The notes: generated from the letters alone by a model not told the origin. A stretch of DNA of 64,000 nt from Eubacteriaceae bacterium (GCA_009782875.1 WRIE01000001.1:62001-126000); one strand, 5' to 3'; counted from the first letter of the stretch, positions 35,028 through 45,906 are shown. Translations and numbers: made by a program.

Positions 35028-38000
35028 TTGATAAAGCGAATATTTGTTGAAAAAAAACCTGGGTTTGACATAGCTGCCCAAAACCTGAAAGATGAAATCA
35101 CAACCGGATTGGCAATTGCCGGAGTGTCGAATGTAAGAATTATTAATCGATACGACTATGAGCTAGTTGGCCCGGATGAAAATGATGATTCCCGTTTTCT
35201 ATATACCGTATTTGCAGAAGCTAACCAAGACTTTGCTTTCCGCGAGCTTGAGGTGGATGCAAATTGCCACATATTTGCAGTCGAGTACCAACCGGGCCAA
35301 TTCGATGCCCGCAGCGACGCTGCTATCCAATGTATAAACCTGATTGCGCCAGGATTAAGCGCTAGAGTCAAACATGCCTTTGTTTATGTTATAGAAGGCA
35401 ACCCTTCCCCAGATGACATTTCAAAAATTAAAAAATACATGGTAAATCCTGTCGACAGCAAGATCGCCGGGTTGGATATGCCAATAACTTTGGTAGATGA
35501 AGCTCCTGTCCCCTTGCCTGTTGCGCGGATAACAGGCTTCACATCAATGGACAACAAAGCCCTTGCCCAGCTGGTATCAAGCCAAAGGCTAGCTTGCAGC
35601 CTTGATGACCTCGTCTTGGTCCGGGACTACTTTCGTGACGAGGAAAAGCGGGATCCCACTGTTACTGAAATCAAGGTGTTGGACACATACTGGTCTGACC
35701 ATTGCAGGCACACCACGTTCAACACACATATACAAAACATCGAATTCGACCCGCAAGCAGGCTATATCAAAAACGCGTTCGAGCGATACTTGGAGATCAA
35801 AAAAGAGCTTGGGCGCGAAGACACAAACACATGCCTTATGGATATGGCGACAATCGCTGTCAGGCTCAACAAGAGCCGCGGCTTGCTTGCCGATTTGGAG
35901 GAAAGCGACGAGCATAATGCTTGCTCGTATAAAGCAGAGTTTGAAATTGATGGCCAGCGCACTGGATATTTGGTCATGTTTAAAAACGAGACCCATAACC
36001 ATCCCACTGAGATAGAGCCCTTTGGCGGCGCGTCTACTTGCCTTGGCGGAGCGATCCGCGACCCATTGTCTGGGCGCTCATATGTCTTTATGTCTATGCG
36101 CGTCACCGGCAGCGCAGACCCAAGGGCGCCGATAGGCTCCGAAATGGAAGGCAAATTGCCCCAGCGGAAAATAACAACCCTTGCCGCCAAAGGCTTTTCC
36201 TCATACGGAAACCAGATCGGCCTATGCACAGGCCAGGTCAAAGAGTACTACCATCCCAGGTTTGCCGCCAAACGCATGGAAGTAGGCGCAGTCATGGGCG
36301 CAGCCCCAATTGAGAATGTATACAGAGGCACGCCCCAACCTGGCGATATCGTGTACACCGTAGGCGGGAGGACTGGCAGAGACGGCATTGGAGGGGCGTC
36401 CGGCTCTTCTATGACCCATGACTCCAAAAGTGTGGAGACGATGGCTAGCGAGGTTCAAAAAGGCAACCCAATCCAAGAGCGCAAGATACAAAGGCTTATG
36501 CGCAATCCACAATGCGCAAAGCTGATCAAAAAATGCAACGATTTCGGGGCGGGAGGCGTGTCAGTCGCTATCGGGGAGCTTGCCGACAGCCTTGACATCG
36601 ACCTCGACAGCCTTTTGACCAAATATGAAGGGCTTGATACAACAGAGCTGGCGATCAGCGAGTCCCAGGAACGCATGGCAATCCTTATAGCGCCTGAAAA
36701 CGAGGAGCTGTTTGTCTCGTTTTTAGAAAAGGAAAACTTGGAATACTCGAAAAGCGCAGTAATCACGCAAACAGGCAGGCTGAGAATGTTTAAATCAGGC
36801 GAGGCTGTGTTTGACATAGCCCGCAGCTTCATCGAAACCAACGGCGCGGCCAGGAGCTCTGCAGCCTATGTCAGCCACGGGTCACAGATATCCAGAGCCG
36901 GCAACGGCGGTTTTGCAGAAATGCTTAACCATAAGGCTTCTAGTTTAGAAAATGCCAGCCAAAAAGGCATGGTAGAAATGTTTGACTCCTCAATCGGCGC
37001 AGCCACAGTCCTAAACCCGTATGGAGGGGCAACACAACTTACACCCAGCCAAGCCATGGCATGCCTTGTGCCCTCAATGGGGACAACCAGCGCAACGATT
37101 TTAGCCAGCCACGGTTACGACCCTTGGGTCGCCGAAGCCGACCCTTTCACAGGCGCTTACTTGGCAGTGCTTTCGTCTGTGGCAAAGCTGGTGTGCTCCG
37201 GGGCGACCCTTGGCAAGATCAAACTTTCATTCCAAGAATACTTCGGGCGCTTGGGTGATGACGCCTCCAATTGGGGACAAGCTGTTAGCGCGCTCCTTGG
37301 GGCGCTAATTGCCCAAGACGGCCTTGGCATCAGCTCCATAGGCGGAAAAGACTCGATGTCAGGCACATTTGAGAACCTGAGCGTGCCGCCCACATTGATA
37401 TCATTCGCATTCACTGACACGGATGCAAAACAAGTAATCACAAACACAATACCATCAGCAGGATTGGCGGTGTACCTTTTAGCTGCCGCTAAGGACAAAG
37501 ACGGGATAGCAACCATCGAAAGCTTTAAATCGGCAATGGAGAAGATCAACAGCATCTCCTCACAAGGCAATGTGCTTTCAGCCAGCGCCATGGGGGCAGG
37601 AGGGGTCGCGTTCACCATAGCCCAAATGTGTGCAGGCAACAACCTGGGATTTGAATTTAAAGACAGCGTCAACTTAGCAAGCCTATTCGAGAAAGATTAC
37701 AGCGCAGCAATAATTTGCCTTGGGGGAGGCGATACATCACTTGATAATTTCCCTTGCGCACAGCTTCTGGGCGTGACCACTAATTCTGGCTTGATGGTAT
37801 ACAAAAACGAGCAAGTTGGAATACAAGAGTTATTCAAAGCAAACGATGCAGTTCTTGAAGCTGTTTTTCCCATATTCCCGAAAAACGCTCCAGAGGGGGA
37901 TGCAAAGGCAGCTCCTGCAATAGAGCTGGAGCCAAAGAGTGTTTATATTCCAAAACTGCCACGCGCCCCGAAAGCCGTGATCCCTGTATTCCCTGGAACC

Positions 38001-38759
38001 AATTGTGAATACGATACAGCAAAAGCATTTGCTGCAGCAGGCATACACGCTACTGATTTTGTGTTTAAAAACAGGAATGCCGCTGATGTGGATGAAAGCG
38101 CAAAAGCTTTGGCGAAACAGATTTCTGCGTCGCAAATCCTTGCGCTTTGCGGAGGGTTCTCCGCAGCCGACGAGCCGGACGGCACAGCAAAATTTATTGT
38201 CGCAGCCTTGAACAACTTGTATATTGCCGAGGCCATACAAGGCATAATAGAACGTAAAGGGCTTGTCATAGGCATATGCAATGGGTTCCAGGCTTTAGTG
38301 AAAAGCGGGCTTTTGCCATATGGCAAGCTCATCGCCACTAGCGAGGACTCTCCGACACTTGCTTTCAATTCAATCGGGAGGCACGTGTCAAAAGTTGTCC
38401 ACACCAGGATCGCCAACAACTCAAGCCCTTGGCTTGTGAAGACGCAGCCCGGTGACATCCATGCAGTTGCGATCTCCCATGGGGAAGGAAGGTTTTGTGT
38501 CAAAGAAGAGATCTATAACACTTTGTCGGCAAATGGCCAAATTGCAATCCAGTACTGCAACCCAGCGGGGGAAGTTGAATTTGCCAACGAGACTAACCCC
38601 AATGGCTCTTATTGCAATATAGAGGCTATAACAAGCCCAGATGGGCTGATTCTCGGAAAGATGGCGCATCCAGAAAGATACAACGAGCACTTGTACAAAA
38701 ACCTTCCAGGCAATTTTGACCAAAAGATTTTTGAGTCAGCAGCCGCCTATTTCAGCTAA
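35028..38759 (+). CDS. purL: Phosphoribosylformylglycinamidine synthase, single-chain PurL with glutaminase domain
   Basis: Converts FGAR plus glutamine and ATP to FGAM, the fourth step of purine synthesis. The 1243-residue chain combines the PurS-like N-terminus, the two AIRS-type synthetase halves (VLDTYWSDHCRHTTF, NETHNHPTEIEPFGGA, then DFGAGGVSVAIGELAD) and a C-terminal class I glutamine amidotransferase (PVFPGTNCEYDTAKAF, nucleophile Cys in VIGICNGFQAL, and the His in MAHPERY). The start is TTG at 35028, 5 nt after AAAGGAGG; a longer upstream frame has no ribosome site. First gene of a purine operon. Confidence 0.96.
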   Translation: MIKRIFVEKKPGFDIAAQNLKDEITTGLAIAGVSNVRIINRYDYELVGPDENDDSRFLYTVFAEANQDFAFRELEVDANCHIFAVEYQPGQFDARSDAAIQCINLIAPGLSARVKHAFVYVIEGNPSPDDISKIKKYMVNPVDSKIAGLDMPITLVDEAPVPLPVARITGFTSMDNKALAQLVSSQRLACSLDDLVLVRDYFRDEEKRDPTVTEIKVLDTYWSDHCRHTTFNTHIQNIEFDPQAGYIKNAFERYLEIKKELGREDTNTCLMDMATIAVRLNKSRGLLADLEESDEHNACSYKAEFEIDGQRTGYLVMFKNETHNHPTEIEPFGGASTCLGGAIRDPLSGRSYVFMSMRVTGSADPRAPIGSEMEGKLPQRKITTLAAKGFSSYGNQIGLCTGQVKEYYHPRFAAKRMEVGAVMGAAPIENVYRGTPQPGDIVYTVGGRTGRDGIGGASGSSMTHDSKSVETMASEVQKGNPIQERKIQRLMRNPQCAKLIKKCNDFGAGGVSVAIGELADSLDIDLDSLLTKYEGLDTTELAISESQERMAILIAPENEELFVSFLEKENLEYSKSAVITQTGRLRMFKSGEAVFDIARSFIETNGAARSSAAYVSHGSQISRAGNGGFAEMLNHKASSLENASQKGMVEMFDSSIGAATVLNPYGGATQLTPSQAMACLVPSMGTTSATILASHGYDPWVAEADPFTGAYLAVLSSVAKLVCSGATLGKIKLSFQEYFGRLGDDASNWGQAVSALLGALIAQDGLGISSIGGKDSMSGTFENLSVPPTLISFAFTDTDAKQVITNTIPSAGLAVYLLAAAKDKDGIATIESFKSAMEKINSISSQGNVLSASAMGAGGVAFTIAQMCAGNNLGFEFKDSVNLASLFEKDYSAAIICLGGGDTSLDNFPCAQLLGVTTNSGLMVYKNEQVGIQELFKANDAVLEAVFPIFPKNAPEGDAKAAPAIELEPKSVYIPKLPRAPKAVIPVFPGTNCEYDTAKAFAAAGIHATDFVFKNRNAADVDESAKALAKQISASQILALCGGFSAADEPDGTAKFIVAALNNLYIAEAIQGIIERKGLVIGICNGFQALVKSGLLPYGKLIATSEDSPTLAFNSIGRHVSKVVHTRIANNSSPWLVKTQPGDIHAVAISHGEGRFCVKEEIYNTLSANGQIAIQYCNPAGEVEFANETNPNGSYCNIEAITSPDGLILGKMAHPERYNEHLYKNLPGNFDQKIFESAAAYFS

Positions 38760-38787
38760 AAAGAAACTTCACAAGGAGCAAATAAGC

Positions 38788-39306
38788 ATGGCGAAAGTAG
38801 CGATCTTGATGGGCAGCAAGTCAGATTACGAAGTAGTGAAAAAAGCAGAGGAGATGTTGGACAAGTTCCAGGTGCCATATGACACAAGGGTAATCTCAGC
38901 GCATAGGTCACCGGGCATGCTTGCAGAATTTGCCAAAGACGCCGTTGGAAAATACGATGTCATAATAGCGGCAGCGGGCAAAGCGGCCCATCTAGCAGGG
39001 GCAATCGCAGGAGTTTGCCCGCAGCCTGTCATAGGCTTGCCTATTAAAACAAGCCTGGCAGGAGGCCTGGACTCTTTGCTATCAATAGTCCAAATGCCAA
39101 CTGGGGTGCCTGTGGCGTGTGTGGCTATTGACGGGGCAGCAAACGCCGCTATCTTGGCTGTGCAGATCATTGCAGTCAGGGATGGGCTCTTGGCAAAAGC
39201 AATAGTCGAATACAAACAAGAGATGGCAGAGCAGACTGCAAAAGATGACGCATCTTTGGGCAGCAAGCCAGAGGAGAGGGTGAGTGATGGACGGCAACAA
39301 CAATAA
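38788..39306 (+). CDS. purE: N5-carboxyaminoimidazole ribonucleotide mutase
   Basis: Class I PurE, converting N5-CAIR to CAIR. The 172-residue protein opens VAILMGSKSDYEVVKKAEE and contains VISAHRSPGML with the catalytic histidine, then the glycine-rich AAAGKAAHLAGAIAG and PVIGLPI. The class I type implies a PurK partner, not seen here. ATG 38788 follows AAGGAG by 9 nt. It overlaps purM by 20 nt. Confidence 0.96.
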   Translation: MAKVAILMGSKSDYEVVKKAEEMLDKFQVPYDTRVISAHRSPGMLAEFAKDAVGKYDVIIAAAGKAAHLAGAIAGVCPQPVIGLPIKTSLAGGLDSLLSIVQMPTGVPVACVAIDGAANAAILAVQIIAVRDGLLAKAIVEYKQEMAEQTAKDDASLGSKPEERVSDGRQQQ

Positions 39307-40324
39307 AATAACTTATGAGGCAGCTGGGGTATCTGTCGAAGCAGGATATGAGGCAGTAGCCAGAATGAAAGCCCATGTGGAATCCACATTCAGCAACTTG
39401 GTTATGAGGGGGATCGGCGGGTTCGCGGCAAGCATAGCCCTCCCAGAAGGGCTGAAAAGCCCTGTGCTTGTCTCTGGCACAGACGGCGTTGGCACCAAGC
39501 TCATCATAGCGCAACAAATGGATGTCCATAACACTGTTGGCATCGACTTGGTCGCCATGTGCGCAAACGATGTAGCATGCAATGGAGCGTCTCCTTTGTT
39601 TTTTTTGGATTATATTGCGTGCGGAAAAAATGTGCCTGAGAGGATTGCCTCAATAGTCGAGGGCATTGCCAATGGCTGCAAGATGGCTGGCGCAAGCCTT
39701 GTAGGCGGGGAGACAGCTGAAATGCCCGGCATGTATAGCCAAGATGAGTATGATCTTGCAGGCTTTTGCGTAGGTGTTGTGGAAAAAAGCGAAATGTTGG
39801 GGCCCGAGCGTGTAAAGGAAGGCGATGTTGTGATTGCGCTGGCTTCCTCAGGCTTGCATTCAAACGGTTATTCCCTTGTGAGAAAAGCGTTTTTTGAAAA
39901 GGGCAAATATAAGCTTGATGATTATATTTCCGAATTTTCCAGGACTTTGGGTGAAGAGCTCTTAGAGCCGACCAAGATATACACCGCGGGGGTAGGGGAG
40001 TTGGCCAAGCGCAAGCTTATCAACGCTTGCGCCAATATCACCGGGGGCGGGTTTATAGAGAATATCCCGAGATCCATACCTGGGGGGCTTTGCGCGAGAT
40101 TGTCGATGCAAACATCCCCGCCGCCTGTTTTTTCAATGTTGCAACAGCTCACTGCCCTATCGATTGAGGAGATGCACAACGTCTTCAACATGGGCGTCGG
40201 GTTTGTGCTGTTTGTAGATGAAACCAAGGCGGACGAGTTGTTGAGGGTTCTTAGTAGCATGCAACTCGATGCATGGCTGCTTGGCGATATTGTTAAAGGC
40301 AGCGGAGGGATTGTATGGAGTTAG
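39287..40324 (+). CDS. purM: Phosphoribosylformylglycinamidine cyclo-ligase (AIR synthetase)
   Basis: Closes the imidazole ring (FGAM to AIR). 345 residues with the family pattern: ITYEAAGVSVEAGYEAV, LVSGTDGVGTKL, DLVAMCANDVACNGASPLFF, LVGGETAEMPGMY, SSGLHSNGYSLVRK and ITGGGFIENIPR. The ATG at 39287 lies just after GAGGAGAGGG; a GTG directly before it is also in frame. The start lies inside purE and the end overlaps purN by 10 nt. Confidence 0.97.
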   Translation: MDGNNNKITYEAAGVSVEAGYEAVARMKAHVESTFSNLVMRGIGGFAASIALPEGLKSPVLVSGTDGVGTKLIIAQQMDVHNTVGIDLVAMCANDVACNGASPLFFLDYIACGKNVPERIASIVEGIANGCKMAGASLVGGETAEMPGMYSQDEYDLAGFCVGVVEKSEMLGPERVKEGDVVIALASSGLHSNGYSLVRKAFFEKGKYKLDDYISEFSRTLGEELLEPTKIYTAGVGELAKRKLINACANITGGGFIENIPRSIPGGLCARLSMQTSPPPVFSMLQQLTALSIEEMHNVFNMGVGFVLFVDETKADELLRVLSSMQLDAWLLGDIVKGSGGIVWS

Positions 40325-40938
40325 CGAATTTGGCAGTCTTTGCTTCAGGCTCAGGAACCAACTTCCAGGCTTTAATTGATAAAATCCATAAACAGGGCAT
40401 CGCGAAAATAACAACACTGATTTCAGACAACCCTGGCGCCTATGCACTCCAAAGGGCGGCAGATGCAGGCATCGATGCTTGTTTTATAGATTACCGCAAA
40501 CTGGGTCCACAGGAGTTTTTCCAAGTGGCAAGCAAGATATTGAAGAAAGCCGACACAAATTATATCGCCCTATGCGGATTTCTGAAAATAGTGCCCAAAT
40601 CCCTTGTGGACGAGTACCCCAACCGCATTTTAAATATACACCCATCCCTGATACCCTCATTTTGCGGAGACGGCGCATATGGGATTGCCGTCCACGAAGC
40701 AGCAATCAACTATGGAGTCAAGGTCTCTGGGGCTACTGTGCACCTAGTCGACTATGGCGTAGACACTGGGCCAATTGTAATCCAAAGGCCAGTGGTTGTA
40801 GAAAATGATGATACACCCCAGTCATTGCAGGCAAAAGTGCTCGAAATCGAGCATGTGGTCCTGCCCGAAGCTGTAGAATTGCTGGTATCGGGAAAGATAC
40901 TGCTGGAAGGCAAGCGAGCCAAGATATTGGCGAAATAG
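40315..40938 (+). CDS. purN: Phosphoribosylglycinamide formyltransferase
   Basis: Transfers formyl from 10-formyl-THF to GAR. The 207-residue protein has the opening LAVFASGSGTNFQALID, the catalytic Asn-His in RILNIHPSLIPSF, and the Asp-containing HLVDYGVDTGPIVIQ. It starts within the end of purM, with GGAGGG a few nt before the ATG. The 10-formyl-THF need links this cluster to one-carbon metabolism. Confidence 0.97.
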   Translation: MELANLAVFASGSGTNFQALIDKIHKQGIAKITTLISDNPGAYALQRAADAGIDACFIDYRKLGPQEFFQVASKILKKADTNYIALCGFLKIVPKSLVDEYPNRILNIHPSLIPSFCGDGAYGIAVHEAAINYGVKVSGATVHLVDYGVDTGPIVIQRPVVVENDDTPQSLQAKVLEIEHVVLPEAVELLVSGKILLEGKRAKILAK

Positions 40939-40982
40939 TATATATTTATTTTGGACAAAGAAATAGAATGGAGAGTTAAAAA

Positions 40983-42518
40983 ATGCCAAGAGCTTTAATT
41001 AGTGTCTCAGACAAAAGCGGCCTCGCAGAGTTCGGAAAAAAATTAGTAGAGAACAACTACGAAATCGTATCCACCGGAGGAACCCTTAAATTCCTTTTAG
41101 ATGCGGGCATCCCGGCGATCGGTGTCGAGGATGTCACAGGGTTCGCTGAATGCCTTGACGGGCGTGTCAAGACGTTGCATCCCAAAATCCATGCAGGCAT
41201 CCTTGCCATCAGGAGCAATCCTTCCCATATGGCAACACTAGAAGAGCTTGGCATAGACACAATCGACATAGTTGCTGTGAACCTATACCCCTTCAAGGCG
41301 ACTGTCCAAAAACAAGGTTCTACGTTTGAAGAAATTATCGAAAACATTGATATCGGCGGGCCAGGCATGTTGCGGGCAGCAGCTAAAAACTTTGAGTCTG
41401 TCGCTGCAATATGCTCTCCCGACTCATATGATATTGTAATAAAGGAAATTGAGGAATATGGCGAGGTCAGCCATAAAACGAAGCTGGAGCTGGCAAAGAA
41501 AGTTTTTACTGAAACAGCCTATTATGACAGCATGATCTCCAACTTTTTAGTGGAAATGACAGATTCAAACCTGCTCTTGGAAGAAAAAATAACCATGGCT
41601 TATGACCGCAAACAAGAGTTGAGGTACGGCGAGAACCCGCACCAAAACGCGGCTTTCTTTGTTGACCCTTTTGCAAAGCCCGGATGCCTTGCCAGCATGG
41701 AGCAGCTGGGGGGCAAAGCGCTCTCATTCAACAATATTGCAGATGCCAACGCCGCCCTTGAAGTGATCAAGAGCTTTACCTCAGAGCCAACTTGCGTCTC
41801 AGTCAAACACCAAAGCCCGTGTTCGATAGCAAGCGCGGATGATATAGCTACAGCTTACAGGAAGGTGTATGAGGCTGATCCTGTGTCTATATTTGGCGGG
41901 ATAGTGGCTATGAACACGGTGTGTGATGCAGGCACCGCAGACCTGATGAAGGATACCTTCCTGGAGATAGTCATTGCGCCCGAATTTACACCTGAAGCGA
42001 TAGAAATATTACAAAAAAAGCAGGATTTGCGCATTCTAAAAATCGCAGACATCGATTTCAATTCATATGGTTTCAAGCACAGAAGCGTCTTGGGCGGGCT
42101 TTTGGTCCAATCCCCTGACGATGTTTTATACGAGTCGCTGGAAGTAAAGACAAAAGCAGCCCCCACAGACGGGCAGCTTGCAGACTTGGTATTTGCCATG
42201 AAGTGCTCAGTCCACTTGAAGAGCAACGCCATAGCCATTGCAAAAGACAAAACCCTTATAGGGGCAGGGCCAGGCCAAACCAATAGGATTGGGGCGCTGC
42301 AGATTGCTGTAAGCCAAGCTTCCGAGAAAGCCAAAGGGGCTGTTCTTGCATCTGATGCCTTCTTCCCCTTTGATGATTGTGTAATTGCGGCAAACGAAGC
42401 TGGCATCGCGGCGATAATCCAGCCTGGTGGATCAAACAGGGATATTGATTCGATCACAAAGTGTAACGAGCTAAACATTCCCATGGTATTTACTTCAGTA
42501 AGGCATTTCCTGCACTAA
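40983..42518 (+). CDS. purH: Bifunctional AICAR formyltransferase / IMP cyclohydrolase
   Basis: Performs the last two steps to IMP. 511 residues: an N-terminal MGS-like cyclohydrolase domain (ALISVSDKSGLAEFG, STGGTLKFL, GRVKTLHPKIHAGIL) and a C-terminal formyltransferase domain (RYGENPHQNAAFF, KHQSPCSIA, GAGPGQTNRIGALQIA, FFPFDD). The ribosome site GGAGAG is at a normal distance. It follows purN by 44 nt. Confidence 0.97.
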   Translation: MPRALISVSDKSGLAEFGKKLVENNYEIVSTGGTLKFLLDAGIPAIGVEDVTGFAECLDGRVKTLHPKIHAGILAIRSNPSHMATLEELGIDTIDIVAVNLYPFKATVQKQGSTFEEIIENIDIGGPGMLRAAAKNFESVAAICSPDSYDIVIKEIEEYGEVSHKTKLELAKKVFTETAYYDSMISNFLVEMTDSNLLLEEKITMAYDRKQELRYGENPHQNAAFFVDPFAKPGCLASMEQLGGKALSFNNIADANAALEVIKSFTSEPTCVSVKHQSPCSIASADDIATAYRKVYEADPVSIFGGIVAMNTVCDAGTADLMKDTFLEIVIAPEFTPEAIEILQKKQDLRILKIADIDFNSYGFKHRSVLGGLLVQSPDDVLYESLEVKTKAAPTDGQLADLVFAMKCSVHLKSNAIAIAKDKTLIGAGPGQTNRIGALQIAVSQASEKAKGAVLASDAFFPFDDCVIAANEAGIAAIIQPGGSNRDIDSITKCNELNIPMVFTSVRHFLH

Positions 42519-42758
42519 ATAATGCTTTGGGCATAGCCAGCAAAGGTTGCGCAAAGCTTATGACGGGCTAGCCTGAGCGCTACGAATTAAGAGATCGCCA
42601 TAATGCCCCGATAACATTCGGCTCTTCAGTGTATAGCAAAGATCCAAACAGGCTAATATGGCAGCGCCAGACAGCAAAAGCAAAGTGGATTTTACGCTAG
42701 TGGGAGGCAGTTTGGATTCAAGTGTCCCGAGAATTGAACTGCCCACACTAACTTCAAT

Positions 42759-42823
42759 AAGGAGGAGGCGCACCCGCCCCACTGTTATATTAAAAGCAAG
42801 GGGTCCGGCGACGCCAAGATTGG
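42759..42823 (+). promoter_or_regulatory. Shine-Dalgarno/hairpin/AUG initiation element (purD)
   Basis: AAGGAGG (42759-42765) and one A are followed by a GC-rich imperfect hairpin: GGCGC with G-CGCC (42767-42771 and 42810-42815, one bulge), CC with GG, and CCCC (42777-42780) with GGGG (42800-42803). It closes on an AT-rich 19-nt loop. AAGATTGG then precedes ATG 42824. Looped out, 9 nt separate Shine-Dalgarno and AUG; linearly it is 58 nt. The end CGCCAAGATTGGATG resembles the copies at 30142 and 54642. Confidence 0.6.
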
Positions 42824-44089
42824 ATGAAATTGTTGGTTATTGGCTCTGGAGGGCGTGAGCATGCGCTTATCTGCAAACTTCTAGAGAGCCCCTTGTGCGA
42901 GGAGGTATATTGCGCCCCTGGCAATGCAGGCATCAGCCAGATTGCCACTTGTGTAGACATAGGTGCAGAGGACATCGACCTCCTTTGCGAGTTCGCAAAA
43001 AACAATAAAATCGGTTTGACAGTTATAGGCCCAGAAGCCCCTTTGGTAGCGGGGATTGTCGACAAATTTGAATCTGAAGGTTTGAAAGTTTTCGGTCCAA
43101 ATAAGCAAGCTGCGGCATTTGAAGGCAGCAAGAAGCATACCAAGTCGTTTTTGTCCCGCCATGAGATACCCACAGCCAGGCATTTGACGGCATACTCGTT
43201 CTCCGAGGCAAAAGCGGCCATTGAAGAAAGCGGCTTTCCCCTAGTCGTCAAAGCAGACGGCCTTGCCGGAGGCAAAGGCGTTTTTATCTGCCAAGACGAG
43301 GCAGAGGCTATAAACGCCTTGGATGAGATTATGGTTCAAAAAACCCTCGGGGCGGCTGGGGACTCCGTTGTGCTGGAAGAATATTTAGACGGCTTTGAAG
43401 TCAGCGCTCTATGCTTCGTTGATGGCAACACCATAATCCCAATGGAGTTCTCGCGGGATTACAAACGGGCATATGACGATGATGAAGGGCTTAACACTGG
43501 AGGCATGGGGGCGTATTCCCCAAACCCTGCCATAGACGCCAAGTTGGCTGAAAGAATAACAAAGACGATAATAAACCCGGTCATGAAAGCCATAAAAGCC
43601 GAAAAAATAAACTATAAAGGCGTCTTGTATGTAGGCCTTATGATTACCCAAGGCCAAATTCCGAAAGTGCTCGAATTCAATGTGCGCTTTGGAGACCCAG
43701 AAACCCAGGCGTTGATGCCAAGGTTGAAGAGCGACTTGGTCAAAATAATGCTCAACTGCACCGACGGCCTTCTAAGCGAAGAAGACGTGGTTTGGAGCTC
43801 CAAGTCTACCGTCTGTGTCGTCGCATCCTCCAAAGAGTATCCTGGCGCCTGCCAGACCGGCTTTGAGATCACAGGCCTTGATGATGTGGGAAATGCTTAT
43901 GTGTACCACGGGGCAACCACAAAAACCCCTGATGGCAAAGTCCTCACAGCAGGGGGCAGGGTGTTGAATATCTGCGCCAAGGCAGAAACGCTCAAGGCTG
44001 CCAGGATACTCGCTTACGAAGCTGTTTCAAAGATAAACTTTGAAGGCATGAGATATAGAACGGATATCGCAAAATCAAGCAGCAAATAG
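42824..44089 (+). CDS. purD: Phosphoribosylamine-glycine ligase (GAR synthetase)
   Basis: ATP-grasp ligase joining phosphoribosylamine and glycine. The 421-residue protein has [35 protein letters not shown], the ATP-grasp core [15 protein letters not shown] and [17 protein letters not shown], and [20 protein letters not shown]. The nearest ribosome site is 58 nt upstream, behind a hairpin (separate entry). A 305-nt gap separates it from purH, so it may be translated under different control. Its stop is 8 nt before lepA. Confidence 0.97.
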   Translation: MKLLVIGSGGREHALICKLLESPLCEEVYCAPGNAGISQIATCVDIGAEDIDLLCEFAKNNKIGLTVIGPEAPLVAGIVDKFESEGLKVFGPNKQAAAFEGSKKHTKSFLSRHEIPTARHLTAYSFSEAKAAIEESGFPLVVKADGLAGGKGVFICQDEAEAINALDEIMVQKTLGAAGDSVVLEEYLDGFEVSALCFVDGNTIIPMEFSRDYKRAYDDDEGLNTGGMGAYSPNPAIDAKLAERITKTIINPVMKAIKAEKINYKGVLYVGLMITQGQIPKVLEFNVRFGDPETQALMPRLKSDLVKIMLNCTDGLLSEEDVVWSSKSTVCVVASSKEYPGACQTGFEITGLDDVGNAYVYHGATTKTPDGKVLTAGGRVLNICAKAETLKAARILAYEAVSKINFEGMRYRTDIAKSSSK

Positions 44090-44097
44090 GAAACAAA

Positions 44098-45906
44098 ATG
44101 GATCACAATAAACAGGAATTCACCCGCAATTTTTGTATCATAGCCCATATCGACCATGGAAAGTCGACCTTGGCTGACCGGCTTATAGAAACCACCGGAC
44201 TAATCAGCGAAAGGGATATGGTTGCCCAAGTCCTCGATAAAATGGACTTGGAAAGGGAAAGGGGCATCACCATCAAGCTCCAAGCAGCCGCATTGACTTA
44301 CCAGGCAAAGGATGGGCAAGAGTATTACCTTAATCTAATCGACACCCCAGGGCATGTGGACTTCACCTATGAAGTCTCGCGCTCTCTTGCGGCTTGTGAA
44401 GGGGCAATTCTCGTTGTTGACGCGACCCAAGGAGTGCAAGCCCAAACACTGGCGAACGTTTATCTTGCCCTGGATGCAGACCTTGAGATAATTCCTGTGA
44501 TCAACAAAATTGATTTGGCAAGCGCCGATGTGGATATGGCAGTCAGGGAAATCGAGAACATTATCGGCCTTGACGCTTCTGATGCGCCTAAAATATCGGC
44601 AAAAGAAGGAATCAATATACAGGATGTCCTCGAAGCAATCGTCGATAAAGTGCCGCCGCCAAAAAACAACGACGCCGACCCTTTCAGGGCGTTGATATTC
44701 GACTCTTATTTTGATCTTTACAAAGGCGTTGTCGCAACGGTCAGGATTGTAGACGGTGTAGTGAAAAAGGGTATGAAGATAAAAGTCTTGTCTACCGGCA
44801 AATTATTTGATGTTGAAGAGATCGGTGTGTTCACATCGAAACTGGAGCCAACAAGCGAATTGCGCTCGGGGGATGTAGGCTACTTGTGCGCTTCGATCAA
44901 AAACGTATCGGATACAATGCCCGGCGACACCATAGCTGACGCCCGTTTCCCTGCTTTAGACCCATTGCCAGGATACAAGTCGATTACCCCAATGGTCTAC
45001 TGCGGGATTTACCCATTAGACGGCTCAAAATTCGAAGATTTGAGGGAAGCATTGGCTAGGCTTAAACTGAACGATGCTTCATTGGTTTTTGAGCCGGAGG
45101 CATCAGCAGCGTTAGGGTTCGGGTTCAGGTGCGGATTTTTGGGGCTGCTGCATTTGGAGGTCACCCAGCAGCGCCTTGACAGGGAATACAACCTTGAGTT
45201 GATAACAACAACCCCAAGTGTCGTATACAAGATAAAAACGACAACAGGGGACACAATTGAAGTCGACAACCCGACAAATATGCCGCCTGCAAATACTATC
45301 GCCAGCATGGAGGAGCCTTTTGTCAACGCCAGCATCATGACTCCCAGCGAGTATATCGGATCGGTTATGGATCTGTGCCAAAAGCGAAGGGGCATTTATG
45401 TCAATACCGAATACCTAGATGGCAATAGAGTAATTTTGCATTATGAAATGCCACTGAATGAAATCATTTATGACTTTTTCGACACGCTAAAGAGCAAGAC
45501 TAGAGGTTATGCGTCTCTTGAGTATGAGATCAACAATTATCGCCCATCAAAGCTTGTCAAGCTTGATTTTTTGATCAATGGGGAGTTAGTGGATGCCCTC
45601 TCATTCATCGTCCATGAGTCAACATCATATTCAAGGGGCAGGGGTGTAGCCCAAAAACTTAAAGAAGAAATACCGCGCCATATGTTTGAAGTGCCAATAC
45701 AAGCCGCCATTGGCGGCAAGATAATCGCGAGGGAGACTGTCAGGGCATTGCGCAAAGATGTCTTGGCAAAATGCTATGGCGGGGATGTTTCACGGAAAAG
45801 AAAGCTGTTGGAGAAGCAAAAAGAGGGAAAGAAGAAAATGCGTGAAATCGGAAGGGTTGAAATACCCCAAGAGGCATTTATGGCAGTGCTAAAGATCGAT
45901 GATTGA
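44098..45906 (+). CDS. lepA: Elongation factor 4 (LepA GTPase)
   Basis: Ribosome back-translocase/assembly GTPase of 602 residues, standard length. G1 is [10 protein letters not shown]2 lies in RERGITIK, G3 is DTPGHVDF, and G4 is INKIDL. The C-terminal LepA-specific domain contains [15 protein letters not shown] and ends [20 protein letters not shown]. It follows purD by 8 nt and overlaps hemW by 8 nt, the common lepA-hemW pairing of Gram-positive genomes. Confidence 0.98.
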   Translation: MDHNKQEFTRNFCIIAHIDHGKSTLADRLIETTGLISERDMVAQVLDKMDLERERGITIKLQAAALTYQAKDGQEYYLNLIDTPGHVDFTYEVSRSLAACEGAILVVDATQGVQAQTLANVYLALDADLEIIPVINKIDLASADVDMAVREIENIIGLDASDAPKISAKEGINIQDVLEAIVDKVPPPKNNDADPFRALIFDSYFDLYKGVVATVRIVDGVVKKGMKIKVLSTGKLFDVEEIGVFTSKLEPTSELRSGDVGYLCASIKNVSDTMPGDTIADARFPALDPLPGYKSITPMVYCGIYPLDGSKFEDLREALARLKLNDASLVFEPEASAALGFGFRCGFLGLLHLEVTQQRLDREYNLELITTTPSVVYKIKTTTGDTIEVDNPTNMPPANTIASMEEPFVNASIMTPSEYIGSVMDLCQKRRGIYVNTEYLDGNRVILHYEMPLNEIIYDFFDTLKSKTRGYASLEYEINNYRPSKLVKLDFLINGELVDALSFIVHESTSYSRGRGVAQKLKEEIPRHMFEVPIQAAIGGKIIARETVRALRKDVLAKCYGGDVSRKRKLLEKQKEGKKKMREIGRVEIPQEAFMAVLKIDD

